Origin: CAWHMS01 sp963830495
GTDB lineage: Bacteria; Actinomycetota; Actinomycetes; Propionibacteriales; Nocardioidaceae
Direction: 5' to 3'
DNA length: 64,000 nucleotides
NCBI GenBank assembly: GCA_963830495.1
Contig: CAWHMS010000002.1
Coordinates: forward strand, 372,001-436,000
Made by a program: the position numbers and the translations under genes. The notes below the pieces were generated by a model. The model saw nothing but the letters and a program-made list of their open reading frames with translations, was not told where the DNA came from and did no database searches. The first letter of the stretch is position 1, and each line of letters begins with the position of its first letter. Positions 45,269 to 53,002 of the stretch are shown here, one piece after another.

Positions 45269-45679
45269 ATGACCTCGCTCACCAACCTCGCCGTCGCCAC
45301 TGCGGTGGTCGCACTCGGCGTCGGCGGGGCGGTCGTGGCAGGGGCGTTGTCTGAGTCTGGCGAGCCGCCACGCGTTGGAGACCCGATCGTCATCGAGCGC
45401 AGCGCCGAGCCCAGCACCTCTCCCTCGGCTGCCGCCGATGCCACCCGGACCCAGGCCAACGACCGCGACAACGGCGCGGCCGGCGACGGCGACGACCGGG
45501 GGCCTGGTGACGACCGCGACCGCGACCGCGATGGTGGTGGCGCTTCGGGCAGCGATGGCAGGAACGACGATGACGACGACGTCGACGAGGTCTACCCTTC
45601 TCCACGGACTTTGGACGACGATGACGACGATGGCGGAGGCGACGACGGAGACGACAGCGACGACGGCGGAGACGACTGA
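45269..45679 (+). CDS. Secreted Asp-rich hydrophilic protein
   Basis: A 136-residue protein. The first 28 residues form a hydrophobic export signal (LTNLAVATAVVALGVGGAVV). The rest is disordered, dominated by Asp, Gly and Arg, including a run DRDRDRDGGG and two acidic clusters around VDEVYPSPRTL. No enzyme fold is present. Similar small secreted hydrophilic proteins precede two-component genes in other actinobacteria; calcium or cationic-ligand binding is conceivable. It overlaps the histidine-kinase frame at its 3' end and so probably shares its transcript. No strong ribosome-binding site is visible. Confidence 0.65.
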   Translation: MTSLTNLAVATAVVALGVGGAVVAGALSESGEPPRVGDPIVIERSAEPSTSPSAAADATRTQANDRDNGAAGDGDDRGPGDDRDRDRDGGGASGSDGRNDDDDDVDEVYPSPRTLDDDDDDGGGDDGDDSDDGGDD

Positions 45680-47111
45680 CCGGCGTCGCGACGGGCAGCC
45701 TCGTCGCCTGCTCGCTGTTCCCGTCCGGCTTCGGATCACCGCGGCCGTCGTCCTCCTCTCCGGGTTGGCGCTCTTCGGTGCGGGTGCCGTGGTGTACGTC
45801 GTCGAAGGGAACCGGATCGACCGCAGCACCAATGCGGGCATCGAGCAGGAGATCGCCGAGTTCGAGCAGCTCGTGGTGCGTGGCGACCCGGCCACCGGGC
45901 GCCCGTTCGCGTCGTACGAGCGGCTGTTCCAGTCGACCCTGCAACGCAACGTGCCGAACGAGGGCGAGTTCATCTTCGCGCTCTGGGACGGCCGCGAGCA
46001 GCCGCTCTACCTCGGCGCATCGCGCTACGAGGCGATCGTGCAGGACCCCGACTTCCGGGCCGCAGTGGAGGCCAGGTCCGAGCGCGGTGGTGTGGGCACC
46101 TTCGAAGGAGCGGACGGGGAGTATCGCTACGCAGTCAAGGTGGCTCGATCCGGCGGAGGGAGGGGCATCGTCGTCTTCGTCTACGACCTCGACGTCCAAC
46201 GCGACGAGCTCGTCGATCTCCTCCGCACCTATGCGGTGGCCGCGAGCGCTGCGCTCGTTGTCGTCGCGATGGGCGCGTTCGTCGTGAGCGGTCGGCTGCT
46301 TCGTCCGGTGCGGGACCTGCGCACGACGGCGCAGGAGATCAGTGCGGGAGACCTGAGTCGGCGGATCGTGGTCACCGGCAACGACGACCTCACCGACCTC
46401 TCGAGGACGTTCAACAGCATGCTTGACCGGCTCGACTCAGCCTTCGCGACGCAGCGGCTCTTCCTCGACGACGTAGGGCATGAGCTCAAGACGCCGATCA
46501 CCATCGTGCATGGGCACCTGGAGCTGATGAGGGAGACCGACCCGGCCGAGGTCGACGCGGTGCGGCGGCTCGTGCTCGAGGAGATGGACCGGATGAGCCG
46601 ACTGGTCGAGGAGCTGATCCTGCTGGCCAAGACCCGACGGCCAGACTTCCTGCACCCTGAACACGTCGACGTCGCGTCGCTCACCCGGACTCTCTACGAG
46701 AAGATGCGCGGACTGGCGCCTCGCGACTGGCGCCTCGACGAGGTGGCCGAGGTCACGGCCTACCTGGATCCGCAGCGCCTGACGCAGGCGCTGCTCCAGC
46801 TGGCGAGCAACGCCGTACACCACACGGACGAGGACGCCCTGATCGCGATCGGCTCGAGCGCTGACTCCGACGCGTTGCACTGCTGGGTGCGCGACACAGG
46901 TGACGGGATCTCCACCGCGGACCAGGCACGCATCTTCGAACGGTTCCACCGGGCTGCGTCCGACGGCGAAGGCTCGGGACTGGGCCTCGCCATCGTGCGG
47001 GGAATCGCTCAGGCCCACGGGGGAGACGTCGTCGTACGGTCCGTGGTCGGCCAGGGGTCGACCTTCGCCATCACCATCCCGAGAGAGCAGCCATGGTCAA
47101 CCGGATCCTGA
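45621..47111 (+). CDS. Sensor histidine kinase (HAMP, HisKA, HATPase)
   Basis: A membrane sensor kinase of about 496 residues. After a Thr-rich N-terminal tail there is a first membrane helix (ITAAVVLLSGLALFGAGAVV), an extracellular sensor region of about 130 residues, a second helix (ASAALVVVAMGAFVVSG) and a HAMP linker. The phospho-acceptor His287 is in DVGHELKTPITIV. ATP-binding blocks are LLQLASNAVHHTDED, VRDTGDGIS and GSGLGLAIVRGIAQAHGG. The start is uncertain: ATG 45621 or 45630, both inside the end of the Asp-rich gene. The response regulator overlaps its stop by 19 bases. The signal is unknown; the secreted neighbour is a candidate partner. Confidence 0.88.
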   Translation: MTTMAEATTETTATTAETTDRRRDGQPRRLLAVPVRLRITAAVVLLSGLALFGAGAVVYVVEGNRIDRSTNAGIEQEIAEFEQLVVRGDPATGRPFASYERLFQSTLQRNVPNEGEFIFALWDGREQPLYLGASRYEAIVQDPDFRAAVEARSERGGVGTFEGADGEYRYAVKVARSGGGRGIVVFVYDLDVQRDELVDLLRTYAVAASAALVVVAMGAFVVSGRLLRPVRDLRTTAQEISAGDLSRRIVVTGNDDLTDLSRTFNSMLDRLDSAFATQRLFLDDVGHELKTPITIVHGHLELMRETDPAEVDAVRRLVLEEMDRMSRLVEELILLAKTRRPDFLHPEHVDVASLTRTLYEKMRGLAPRDWRLDEVAEVTAYLDPQRLTQALLQLASNAVHHTDEDALIAIGSSADSDALHCWVRDTGDGISTADQARIFERFHRAASDGEGSGLGLAIVRGIAQAHGGDVVVRSVVGQGSTFAITIPREQPWSTGS

Positions 47112-47758
47112 TCGTCGAGGACGAGCCACGGATCGCGGCGTTCGTCGAGAAGGGCTTGCGCGCCGAGGGTTACACGCCGACGGTCGTCGCCGACGGGGTG
47201 ACGGGGCTGGACTATGCCGTCACCGGCGAGTTCGACCTGGCCATCCTCGACATCGGGCTGCCGGGCATGGACGGCTTCACGGTGCTGCAGCAGATGCGCG
47301 AGATGGGCAGTCGCATCCCGGTCATCGTGCTGACGGCGCGCGACTCGGTCTCCGACACAGTGCGGGGGCTGGAAGGCGGCGCGGACGACTACATGCCCAA
47401 GCCTTTCAAGTTCGCCGAGCTGCTCGCACGGGTGCGGCTTCGGCTGCGGAGCCGGTCCGATCCGGCCGATGACGCGACAAGCCTCGAGGCCGGGCGTCTC
47501 CGGCTTGACCTGCTGCGGCGGCAGGCCTTCGTCGACGGTGCCGAGGTCGACCTCTCGGCCAGGGAGTTCACCCTGGCCGAGATGTTCCTGCGTCATCCGG
47601 GCCAGGTGCTGTCCCGGGAGCAGCTGCTGTCGCACGTGTGGGGATACGAGTTCGATCCGGGCTCCAACGTCGTCGACGTCTACGTGGGGTACCTCCGCAG
47701 GAAGATCGGGTCGACGGCGATCGTGACCGTGCGCGGCATGGGCTATCGGCTGGCCTGA
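47093..47758 (+). CDS. OmpR/PhoB-family response regulator
   Basis: A 221-residue regulator. The receiver domain has the acidic pair ED (residues 9-10), phosphorylated Asp53 in LAILDIGLPGMDG, Thr in VIVLTAR and Lys in YMPKPFKF. The C-terminal winged helix shows VDLSAREFTLAEMFL and VVDVYVGYLRRKIGS, the recognition-helix region. It partners the histidine kinase whose 3' end it overlaps. Tandem TCTCA sites at 45219-45234 are a plausible autoregulatory target. It ends 11 bases before the convergent phosphodiesterase gene. Confidence 0.92.
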   Translation: MVNRILIVEDEPRIAAFVEKGLRAEGYTPTVVADGVTGLDYAVTGEFDLAILDIGLPGMDGFTVLQQMREMGSRIPVIVLTARDSVSDTVRGLEGGADDYMPKPFKFAELLARVRLRLRSRSDPADDATSLEAGRLRLDLLRRQAFVDGAEVDLSAREFTLAEMFLRHPGQVLSREQLLSHVWGYEFDPGSNVVDVYVGYLRRKIGSTAIVTVRGMGYRLA

Positions 47759-47769
47759 CGAGCCGCCCG

Positions 47770-48525
47770 TCAGACCGCGCGCCAGTGCGTGACCACGCGG
47801 AGGTCATCTCCCACGAGGTGCACCGCGAACGTCGGGGGCATGTCGTAGGCCACGGTCGGCTCGTCCTCCGCGTCGATAGGCACGGTGGAGATCACGCCAC
47901 CGCCGACGAGCAAGGGCAGCCCGGCGAAGGTCGTTGCGCAGGCCGTGTGCGCGTGTCCGACCAGCACCGCGACGATGTGCTCGTGTCGACGCAGCACGGC
48001 CTCCAGCCGGTCGGAGTCTCGGAGCCGGATCGGGTCCATCAGCGACACGTGGATCTCCACCGGCGGGTGGTGCAGGCAGACGAATGCTGGCTCTCCGGGC
48101 GGCCGCGAGCCAAGCTGTGCGTCGAGCCAGTCCAGCGTCTCGGGCGTCAGCTCACCGTGGTCGATGCGTTCACCCGGCGGCGCCGATACGAGCGAGTCCA
48201 GCATGAGGAAGGCCGCCCCTGCCAGCGTGTGCCCCTCGTTGACCGGGCCGTCTCCCGCCAGACCCCGCATGGCGGCGTACGGCTCGCGCACGTCGTGGTT
48301 GCCGGGGCACATCAGCATGGGTATCCGTGCCGGGAGCTCGCCGAGCACCTGCTGCGCTTCGGCATACTCCTCGGCCTCGCCGTGATCGGCGATGTCCCCC
48401 GTCACCAGGACGACGTCGACAGGAGGGTCCATCGCCGCGATGTGCTCCAGGACTCGCCGGGTCCGGGGAGCGGCGTCGCGGCTGAGCCCGAAGTGGGTGT
48501 CGCTGAGATGCGCGATGGCGAGCAT
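47770..48525 (-). CDS. Calcineurin-like metallophosphoesterase (CpdA/Rv0805-like)
   Basis: A 251-residue binuclear-metal phosphodiesterase. All five blocks are present: LSDTHFG (D-x-H), VTGDIADHG (GDxxD), CPGNHDVR (GNHD), CLHHPPVEIH (HH) and VGHAHTAC (GHxH). Relatives hydrolyse cyclic nucleotides such as cAMP or other phosphodiesters; substrate is uncertain. The start is ATG 48525. It lies on the same strand, 93 bases behind a Ser/Thr kinase, suggesting one signalling operon. Confidence 0.88.
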   Translation of the reverse strand: MLAIAHLSDTHFGLSRDAAPRTRRVLEHIAAMDPPVDVVLVTGDIADHGEAEEYAEAQQVLGELPARIPMLMCPGNHDVREPYAAMRGLAGDGPVNEGHTLAGAAFLMLDSLVSAPPGERIDHGELTPETLDWLDAQLGSRPPGEPAFVCLHHPPVEIHVSLMDPIRLRDSDRLEAVLRRHEHIVAVLVGHAHTACATTFAGLPLLVGGGVISTVPIDAEDEPTVAYDMPPTFAVHLVGDDLRVVTHWRAV

Positions 48526-48618
48526 GAGCCCATGCTGACAGCCTCGACCGGGTACGGCGAGCCGGTCATCGGTCGCCTGTCCGCGCGGGCTCGACGCAGT
48601 CGGCTCGCCGCAGTCTGG

Positions 48619-49503
48619 CTAGGACACCTTGAAGCCGGACAGCCGCGACTTGGGTAGTGCTGCGAGCGTCGGCTCGACCATCTCGGCCAGCTCGGCCGGC
48701 GTCGGCCGCTGGGCAGGGTCCTTGTCGAGGCAGGCGTAGATCGGCTTCCCGATCTCTGCTGGTACATGGCTGGGCAGCTCGTACGGCGCCGCGACGACCT
48801 GCGGCCATCGCAGCTCGGCGTCGAGATCGTCGTCGTCGAGTCCGCGCTCGAAGGGGCGATAGCCGGCGGCGGCATGAAACAGCGTGGCGCCGACCCCCCA
48901 CATGTCCGAGGCGAATGACGGGGTGCCGAATCGGCCGGGCACCGCCTGCTCGGGCGACAGGTAGGCGTCGGTGCCCAGGGCCGACGTGAGCCGGGCCGCG
49001 CGCTGCGACGTACGGGCGATGCTCAGGTCGATGAGCTTGGCCGGTGACCCCATGATGATGTTGCTGGGCTTGATGTCCAGGTGCACGATGTCCATCCCGC
49101 GCAGGTAGTGCGCGGCCGAGGCCAGCTCGATCGCCAACGGAAGCAGCTGTTGTGGTGGCAGCGGACCGTGCCGGCGGATCAAGCTCGACAGTCGCGGTCC
49201 GTCGATGTTCTCCAGCACGACGAGAGGGCGATCTCCGTCGAGCTGGGCATGGAAGCCGCGCACGATGGCCGGGTGGTTGAGCAGCTTCAGCGTCTCGACC
49301 TCGCGGGCCAGTCCCCGCAGTGTCTGCTCGTCCGACACCTGATCGGGCCGGACCACCTTGACGACGACCGGCGCGTACAGCACCTCGTCGAAGCCGAGGT
49401 ACGCCTCGTACGCCGAGCCGCCCCCGAGCAGCCGCATGGCGGCTAACCCGGGAGCGATCTCGTCACCCTCGTGGAAGTCCCACGACGCGTTGGTGTCGTC
49501 CAT
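48619..49503 (-). CDS. Soluble Ser/Thr protein kinase with non-canonical HLD and DLS motifs
   Basis: A 294-residue kinase domain without a membrane segment or sensor domain. The glycine loop is LLGGGSAYEAYLG, the ATP lysine is in VVVKVVRPDQ, and helix C has REVETLKLLNHPAIVRG. The catalytic loop reads HLDIKPSNIIM (HLD instead of HRD, so a non-RD kinase) and the magnesium motif reads IDLSIART (DLS instead of DFG). The aspartates themselves are kept, so activity is likely. GTDAYLSPEQ and SDMWGVGATLFHAAAGYRPF complete the domain. ATG 49503 shares one base with the stop of the secreted protein gene (TGATG), so the two are coupled. Confidence 0.85.
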   Translation of the reverse strand: MDDTNASWDFHEGDEIAPGLAAMRLLGGGSAYEAYLGFDEVLYAPVVVKVVRPDQVSDEQTLRGLAREVETLKLLNHPAIVRGFHAQLDGDRPLVVLENIDGPRLSSLIRRHGPLPPQQLLPLAIELASAAHYLRGMDIVHLDIKPSNIIMGSPAKLIDLSIARTSQRAARLTSALGTDAYLSPEQAVPGRFGTPSFASDMWGVGATLFHAAAGYRPFERGLDDDDLDAELRWPQVVAAPYELPSHVPAEIGKPIYACLDKDPAQRPTPAELAEMVEPTLAALPKSRLSGFKVS

Positions 49504-49910
49504 CACCAGCGCCGACGGGTGTCGTTGCGGCTGCGGTCGTTGGTGACGTTCTTGGACTTGTCCTTGGTGCGGTCGCCGCCGTCGCGCGTCCAGTCGCGGG
49601 TCAGGTCGCCGCGGCTACGGTCGCGGTCACGCGTGACACCGGTGAATCGGCTGTTGGTGCCGTCATTGCTGTTGCTGTTGGTGTTGTCGTGGCTCGGGCC
49701 GTCGGTGCGGGAGCGCGTGCCGGTGCGGGTACGGGTGTCGTCGCCGCCGCGGTCATCGTCGTCGTCGGCGTACCACGACACCGAGCTGTCCTCGCGCTTG
49801 TTGAGGATTCTGTCGTCGCTGGCGGCGCCGGCCTGGGTGCCGACCGCGACGACGCCGACGCCGACGGCGCCGGCCAGTGTCATGATCCCGGTGCGAATGG
49901 CGGTATGCAT
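49503..49910 (-). CDS. Secreted hydrophilic Asp/Arg/Asn-rich protein
   Basis: A 135-residue protein. The signal peptide is GIMTLAGAVGVGVVAVGTQA, followed by GAASDDRILN as the probable mature start. The rest is disordered and strongly charged: SWYADDDDDRGGDDTRTRT, NSNSND and repeated RDRDRS, RDWTRD and TKDKSK. It resembles in composition, though not clearly in sequence, the Asp-rich secreted protein at 45269. ATG 49910 has GAGGAAGC in front. It heads the operon with the Ser/Thr kinase and phosphodiesterase. Function unknown. Confidence 0.65.
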   Translation of the reverse strand: MHTAIRTGIMTLAGAVGVGVVAVGTQAGAASDDRILNKREDSSVSWYADDDDDRGGDDTRTRTGTRSRTDGPSHDNTNSNSNDGTNSRFTGVTRDRDRSRGDLTRDWTRDGGDRTKDKSKNVTNDRSRNDTRRRW

Positions 49911-50013
49911 GTGTGCTTCCTCCTGGGTGTGGGCCGGCCCTCGGTCGGAGCCCGCGGCTTGCTTGACGAACCTCACTGTGGCGAGTCGCCATGAGGCGTC
50001 CATGAAGCCTTCC

Positions 50014-50027
50014 TGAGAGCACTCTCA
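50014..50027. promoter_or_regulatory. TGAGAG-CA-CTCTCA palindrome
   Basis: A perfect 6+2+6 palindrome about 105 bases before the hydrophilic-protein gene. It matches 11 of 14 positions of the element at 45210-45223. The rest of the 400-base gap 49911-50312 shows no gene; it holds this site and the promoter candidate of the plus-strand gene. Confidence 0.5.
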
Positions 50028-50211
50028 TCTCCGCCGGACCTGCGCAAGGATCCGACCGCATCGGGGTCAAAGCGACGCTGTCGTCGGATCCTTGCGGCGG
50101 GCGGGCAGTACGGCGAGTAACCAAATGCGCTCGGAGCGTGACCCTTCGGATGGCTTTGTGTGTCCGGGCGTATCCGTACGGTCATAGTTCGCGGGTCTTT
50201 GTTCATATCGG

Positions 50212-50240
50212 TTGCAGTAGCGGGGGCAATCCTCTAATAG
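50212..50240 (+). promoter_or_regulatory. Candidate promoter of the secreted propeller/malectin protein
   Basis: TTGCAG (50212-50217) is followed 15 bases later by TCTAAT (50233-50238), or 17 bases later by TAATAG. It stands 75 bases before GTG 50313 in the most AT-rich part of the gap. Confidence 0.35.
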
Positions 50241-50312
50241 TCGGCAGCAAACGACCCGCCTGTCGCGCTCCGTTCAGCCGGGTCCTCCTCCAGTCGAGCA
50301 AGGGGATTCGAC

Positions 50313-52796
50313 GTGGCACGAACTTCGGGACGCATCGCACTCGCACTGACGGTCGCGTTGGTCGCGGCACTGCCGGGCATCGGGTCGGCGGTGGCGGACA
50401 CCACCCACACCACAGTGGTCTCGGACGACCCGGTCAACAACACTCCCAACGTCAACCAGGGCGCCGTACGCGGACTCGCCATCGAGGGCTCGACGATGGT
50501 GGCGGGGGGCAACTTCTCGTCCGTGACGCAGAGCAACGGCACTCAGTTCTCCCGGACCAACCTCTTCGCCTTCAACATCGACACCGGCGCCGTGATCCAG
50601 AACTTCAACCCTGCGATCAACGGCCGGGTCAACCAGGTGATCTCTGCCGGCGACGGCACGGTCTACATCGCCGGTGCCTTTACCACTGTAGGCACGTCGC
50701 AGAGGTCGCGCGTGGCCAGGATCGACGCCACGTCTGGTGCGGTCATCTCACAGTTCAACCCGCCCAACATCTCTGCCCCCGTCAACGACATGGTTCTCGC
50801 GAACGGGAAGGTTTACATCGCGGGTGGGTTCAAGAGGGTCGCGGGCCAGAACCGGATCGCCTTCGCCGCCCTCGACGCAGCCACCGGCATCGTGGACACG
50901 ACAGTCGGCTTCTCGTTCACCGATACGTGGAACGGCGGCTCGGTCAACATCCAACGGTTCGACGTCAGCTCCGACGGGTCACGCGCCGTGGTAATCGGGA
51001 ATTTCCGCAATGTCAATGCGCAGAGTCGCCCCCAGATCGCGGTGCTCAACCTGGCCACGAACCCAGCAAGCCTGAACGGCTGGAGCACCCAGCGCTTCAC
51101 CGACACCTGCGCCAGCGTGTTCGACACGTACATGCGCGACGTCGACATCGCTCCGGACGGAAGCTACTTCGTGGTCGTCAACACCGGCGCCGCAGGAGGC
51201 CCGAACTCCATCTGCGACACGGCGACCCGCTGGGAGATGACCGATCAACCCAACCAGCAGCCCAGCTGGATCAACCACACCGGCGGTGACACCCAGACCG
51301 CTGTCCTCAGCACCACCGCAGCCGTGTACGTCGGCGGCCACCAGCGCTGGATGAACAACCCCAACGGCTTCGACTCGGCGGGGCCGGGGGCAGTCCCGCG
51401 CGAAGGGATCGCTGCCTTGGATCCGCGTAACGGGCTTCCGCTGTCGTGGAACCCGGGCCGGGCCCGCAACGTCGGTGTCCAGACCTTCGTCGCCATCGAT
51501 GAGACGGCCACCACCGATGCCGGTCTCTGGGTCGGACACGACTCGAACCGGCTCGGAGGGGAGCAGCGCAAGCGGATCGCCTTCCTGCCTCTGGCCGGTG
51601 GCACCGCCCTTCCGCCGGAGAACACCGGCTCGCTGCCGGGCTCCGCCTTCACGATGGGGCCGTTCGGGAGCGCGACGAGCAACGTGCTCTACCGCGTCGA
51701 CGCCGGCGGCACGCTGCAGCTGGCAAACGACGGCGGACCTGACTGGATGCCGGACAGCGGGGGCGAGCCGTCGCCGTACCGCAACGCCGGGAGCAACGAG
51801 GCCGCCTGGGGGGAGCCGTTCGGTCGTGCGCCATCCGTGCCGGCAAGTACGCCGCAGGCTGTCTTCTCGACAGAGCGCTGGTCACCGAGCGACGACCCTG
51901 CCATGGAGTGGAACTTCCCGGCACTCGCCGGGACCCCGCTCGAGGTCCGGCTGTACTTCGCAAACGGCTACTCCGGTACGGCGCAGCCAGGGCAGCGGGT
52001 CTTCGACGTCAGCATCGACGGCAGCCTGGTGCTGGACGACTACGACATCGCCGCTGACGTAGGCGACCACGTCGGCACGATGAAGGACTTCGACGTCACC
52101 GCCGACGGAGACGGGGTCGACATCGACTTCGCCCATGTGGTGGAGAACCCGCTCGTCTCGGCTATCGAGATCGTGCGAACCGACGTACCCCCGGGCGGCG
52201 GCAACGGTCCCGACGACGTGACCCGAAACGACCTTGACGCGTCTGGGGCTGTCACCTTTTCGACGGTCGTAGGCGACGGCGACGGCGGTCAGGACTGGAG
52301 CAGCGCTCGAGGCGCGTTCATGATCGATGGCGTGCTGTACAACGGCACCTCGAGCGGCACGCTGCAGGCGCGTACCTACAACGGCAGCACCTTCGGTCCG
52401 GCCAGCACGGTCAACCTGTACGGCCTGGCCGCCTTCGCCAACGACCTGGCCAACGTCACCGGGATGTTCTACGACCGCAGCAGCGGACGGCTGTACTACA
52501 CGCTCGCGGGTCAGCCCCGCCTCTTCTACCGGTACTTCACACCGGAGAGCCGTGTCGTGGGTGCAGTGCGCTTCGACGGACCCGGCAACGGCGCCGGGAT
52601 CGACTGGCGCAACGTGTCGGGCATGTTCCTGGTCGACGGCACGCTGTTCCTCGGCGACCGCGGCGACGGCAACCTCAGGGCGGTCGGGTGGAACGGCACG
52701 GCGCCGGTCGGGGCGTTGTCAGGGCCGCTGAGCGGACCCGCAGTCGACCGCGTCAACTGGACCGCACGGGCCACCTTCCTCTACGCCGCCCCATGA
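50313..52796 (+). CDS. Large secreted beta-propeller protein with malectin-like domain
   Basis: An 827-residue exported protein. The signal peptide (IALALTVALVAALPGIGSAVA) ends near residue 28. Residues 40-400 contain propeller-type repeats of the pattern VYIAGAFTTVGTSQRSRVARID and VYIAGGFKRVAGQNRIAFAALD. The region about 460-620 starts VLYRVDAGG and ends FAHVVENPLVSAIEIV, the signature of a malectin/carbohydrate-binding domain. The last 200 residues repeat short GMFYDRSSGRLYYTL and GMFLVDGTLFLGDRG blades. It is likely a cell-surface or secreted glycan-associated protein. GTG 50313 has AAGGGGA in front. No LPXTG anchor is seen. Confidence 0.75.
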   Translation: MARTSGRIALALTVALVAALPGIGSAVADTTHTTVVSDDPVNNTPNVNQGAVRGLAIEGSTMVAGGNFSSVTQSNGTQFSRTNLFAFNIDTGAVIQNFNPAINGRVNQVISAGDGTVYIAGAFTTVGTSQRSRVARIDATSGAVISQFNPPNISAPVNDMVLANGKVYIAGGFKRVAGQNRIAFAALDAATGIVDTTVGFSFTDTWNGGSVNIQRFDVSSDGSRAVVIGNFRNVNAQSRPQIAVLNLATNPASLNGWSTQRFTDTCASVFDTYMRDVDIAPDGSYFVVVNTGAAGGPNSICDTATRWEMTDQPNQQPSWINHTGGDTQTAVLSTTAAVYVGGHQRWMNNPNGFDSAGPGAVPREGIAALDPRNGLPLSWNPGRARNVGVQTFVAIDETATTDAGLWVGHDSNRLGGEQRKRIAFLPLAGGTALPPENTGSLPGSAFTMGPFGSATSNVLYRVDAGGTLQLANDGGPDWMPDSGGEPSPYRNAGSNEAAWGEPFGRAPSVPASTPQAVFSTERWSPSDDPAMEWNFPALAGTPLEVRLYFANGYSGTAQPGQRVFDVSIDGSLVLDDYDIAADVGDHVGTMKDFDVTADGDGVDIDFAHVVENPLVSAIEIVRTDVPPGGGNGPDDVTRNDLDASGAVTFSTVVGDGDGGQDWSSARGAFMIDGVLYNGTSSGTLQARTYNGSTFGPASTVNLYGLAAFANDLANVTGMFYDRSSGRLYYTLAGQPRLFYRYFTPESRVVGAVRFDGPGNGAGIDWRNVSGMFLVDGTLFLGDRGDGNLRAVGWNGTAPVGALSGPLSGPAVDRVNWTARATFLYAAP

Positions 52797-52804
52797 CCCC
52801 TCCC

Positions 52805-52870
52805 GCCGAGCGGTCAGGAAGCTCCGGCCGAGTGGTCAGGAAGTTCCGGCCGAGTGGTCAGGAAGTTCCG
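52805..52870. repeat. Three tandem 22-base units with GAGTGGTCAGGAAG core
   Basis: Units begin at 52805, 52827 and 52849. Each reads GCCGAG, then YGGTCAGGAAG, then YTCCG, with only two variable positions. The core CCGAGTGGTCAGG is shared with the repeats at 19870-19916. Units abut without spacers, so this is not CRISPR. It fills the gap before the helD-like gene. Confidence 0.75.
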
Positions 52871-52896
52871 GCGAAGCAGCGCTGACGGGTCCTCTC

Positions 52897-52940
52897 GCCG
52901 GGAAGGACTTGACCTTTCGCGGGGAAGGACTTGGCCTCTG
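52897..52940. repeat. Two tandem 22-base units with GGAAGGACTTG core
   Basis: GGAAGGACTTGACCT (52901) and GGAAGGACTTGGCCT (52923) lie 22 bases apart, the same period as the neighbouring 52805-52870 array but with a different core. Two helical turns of spacing would place a bound protein on one DNA face. Confidence 0.6.
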
Positions 52941-53002
52941 GGCGCGGGATGGATGTGTCAGACTTGCTTGTTCACCAGTTCCAGGGGGAGAGGCGGGGAG
53001 CT

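Noticed and set aside
52805..52940. Possible CRISPR array
   Set aside because: The 22-base units abut directly, there are no unique spacers of constant length, and no cas gene is nearby.
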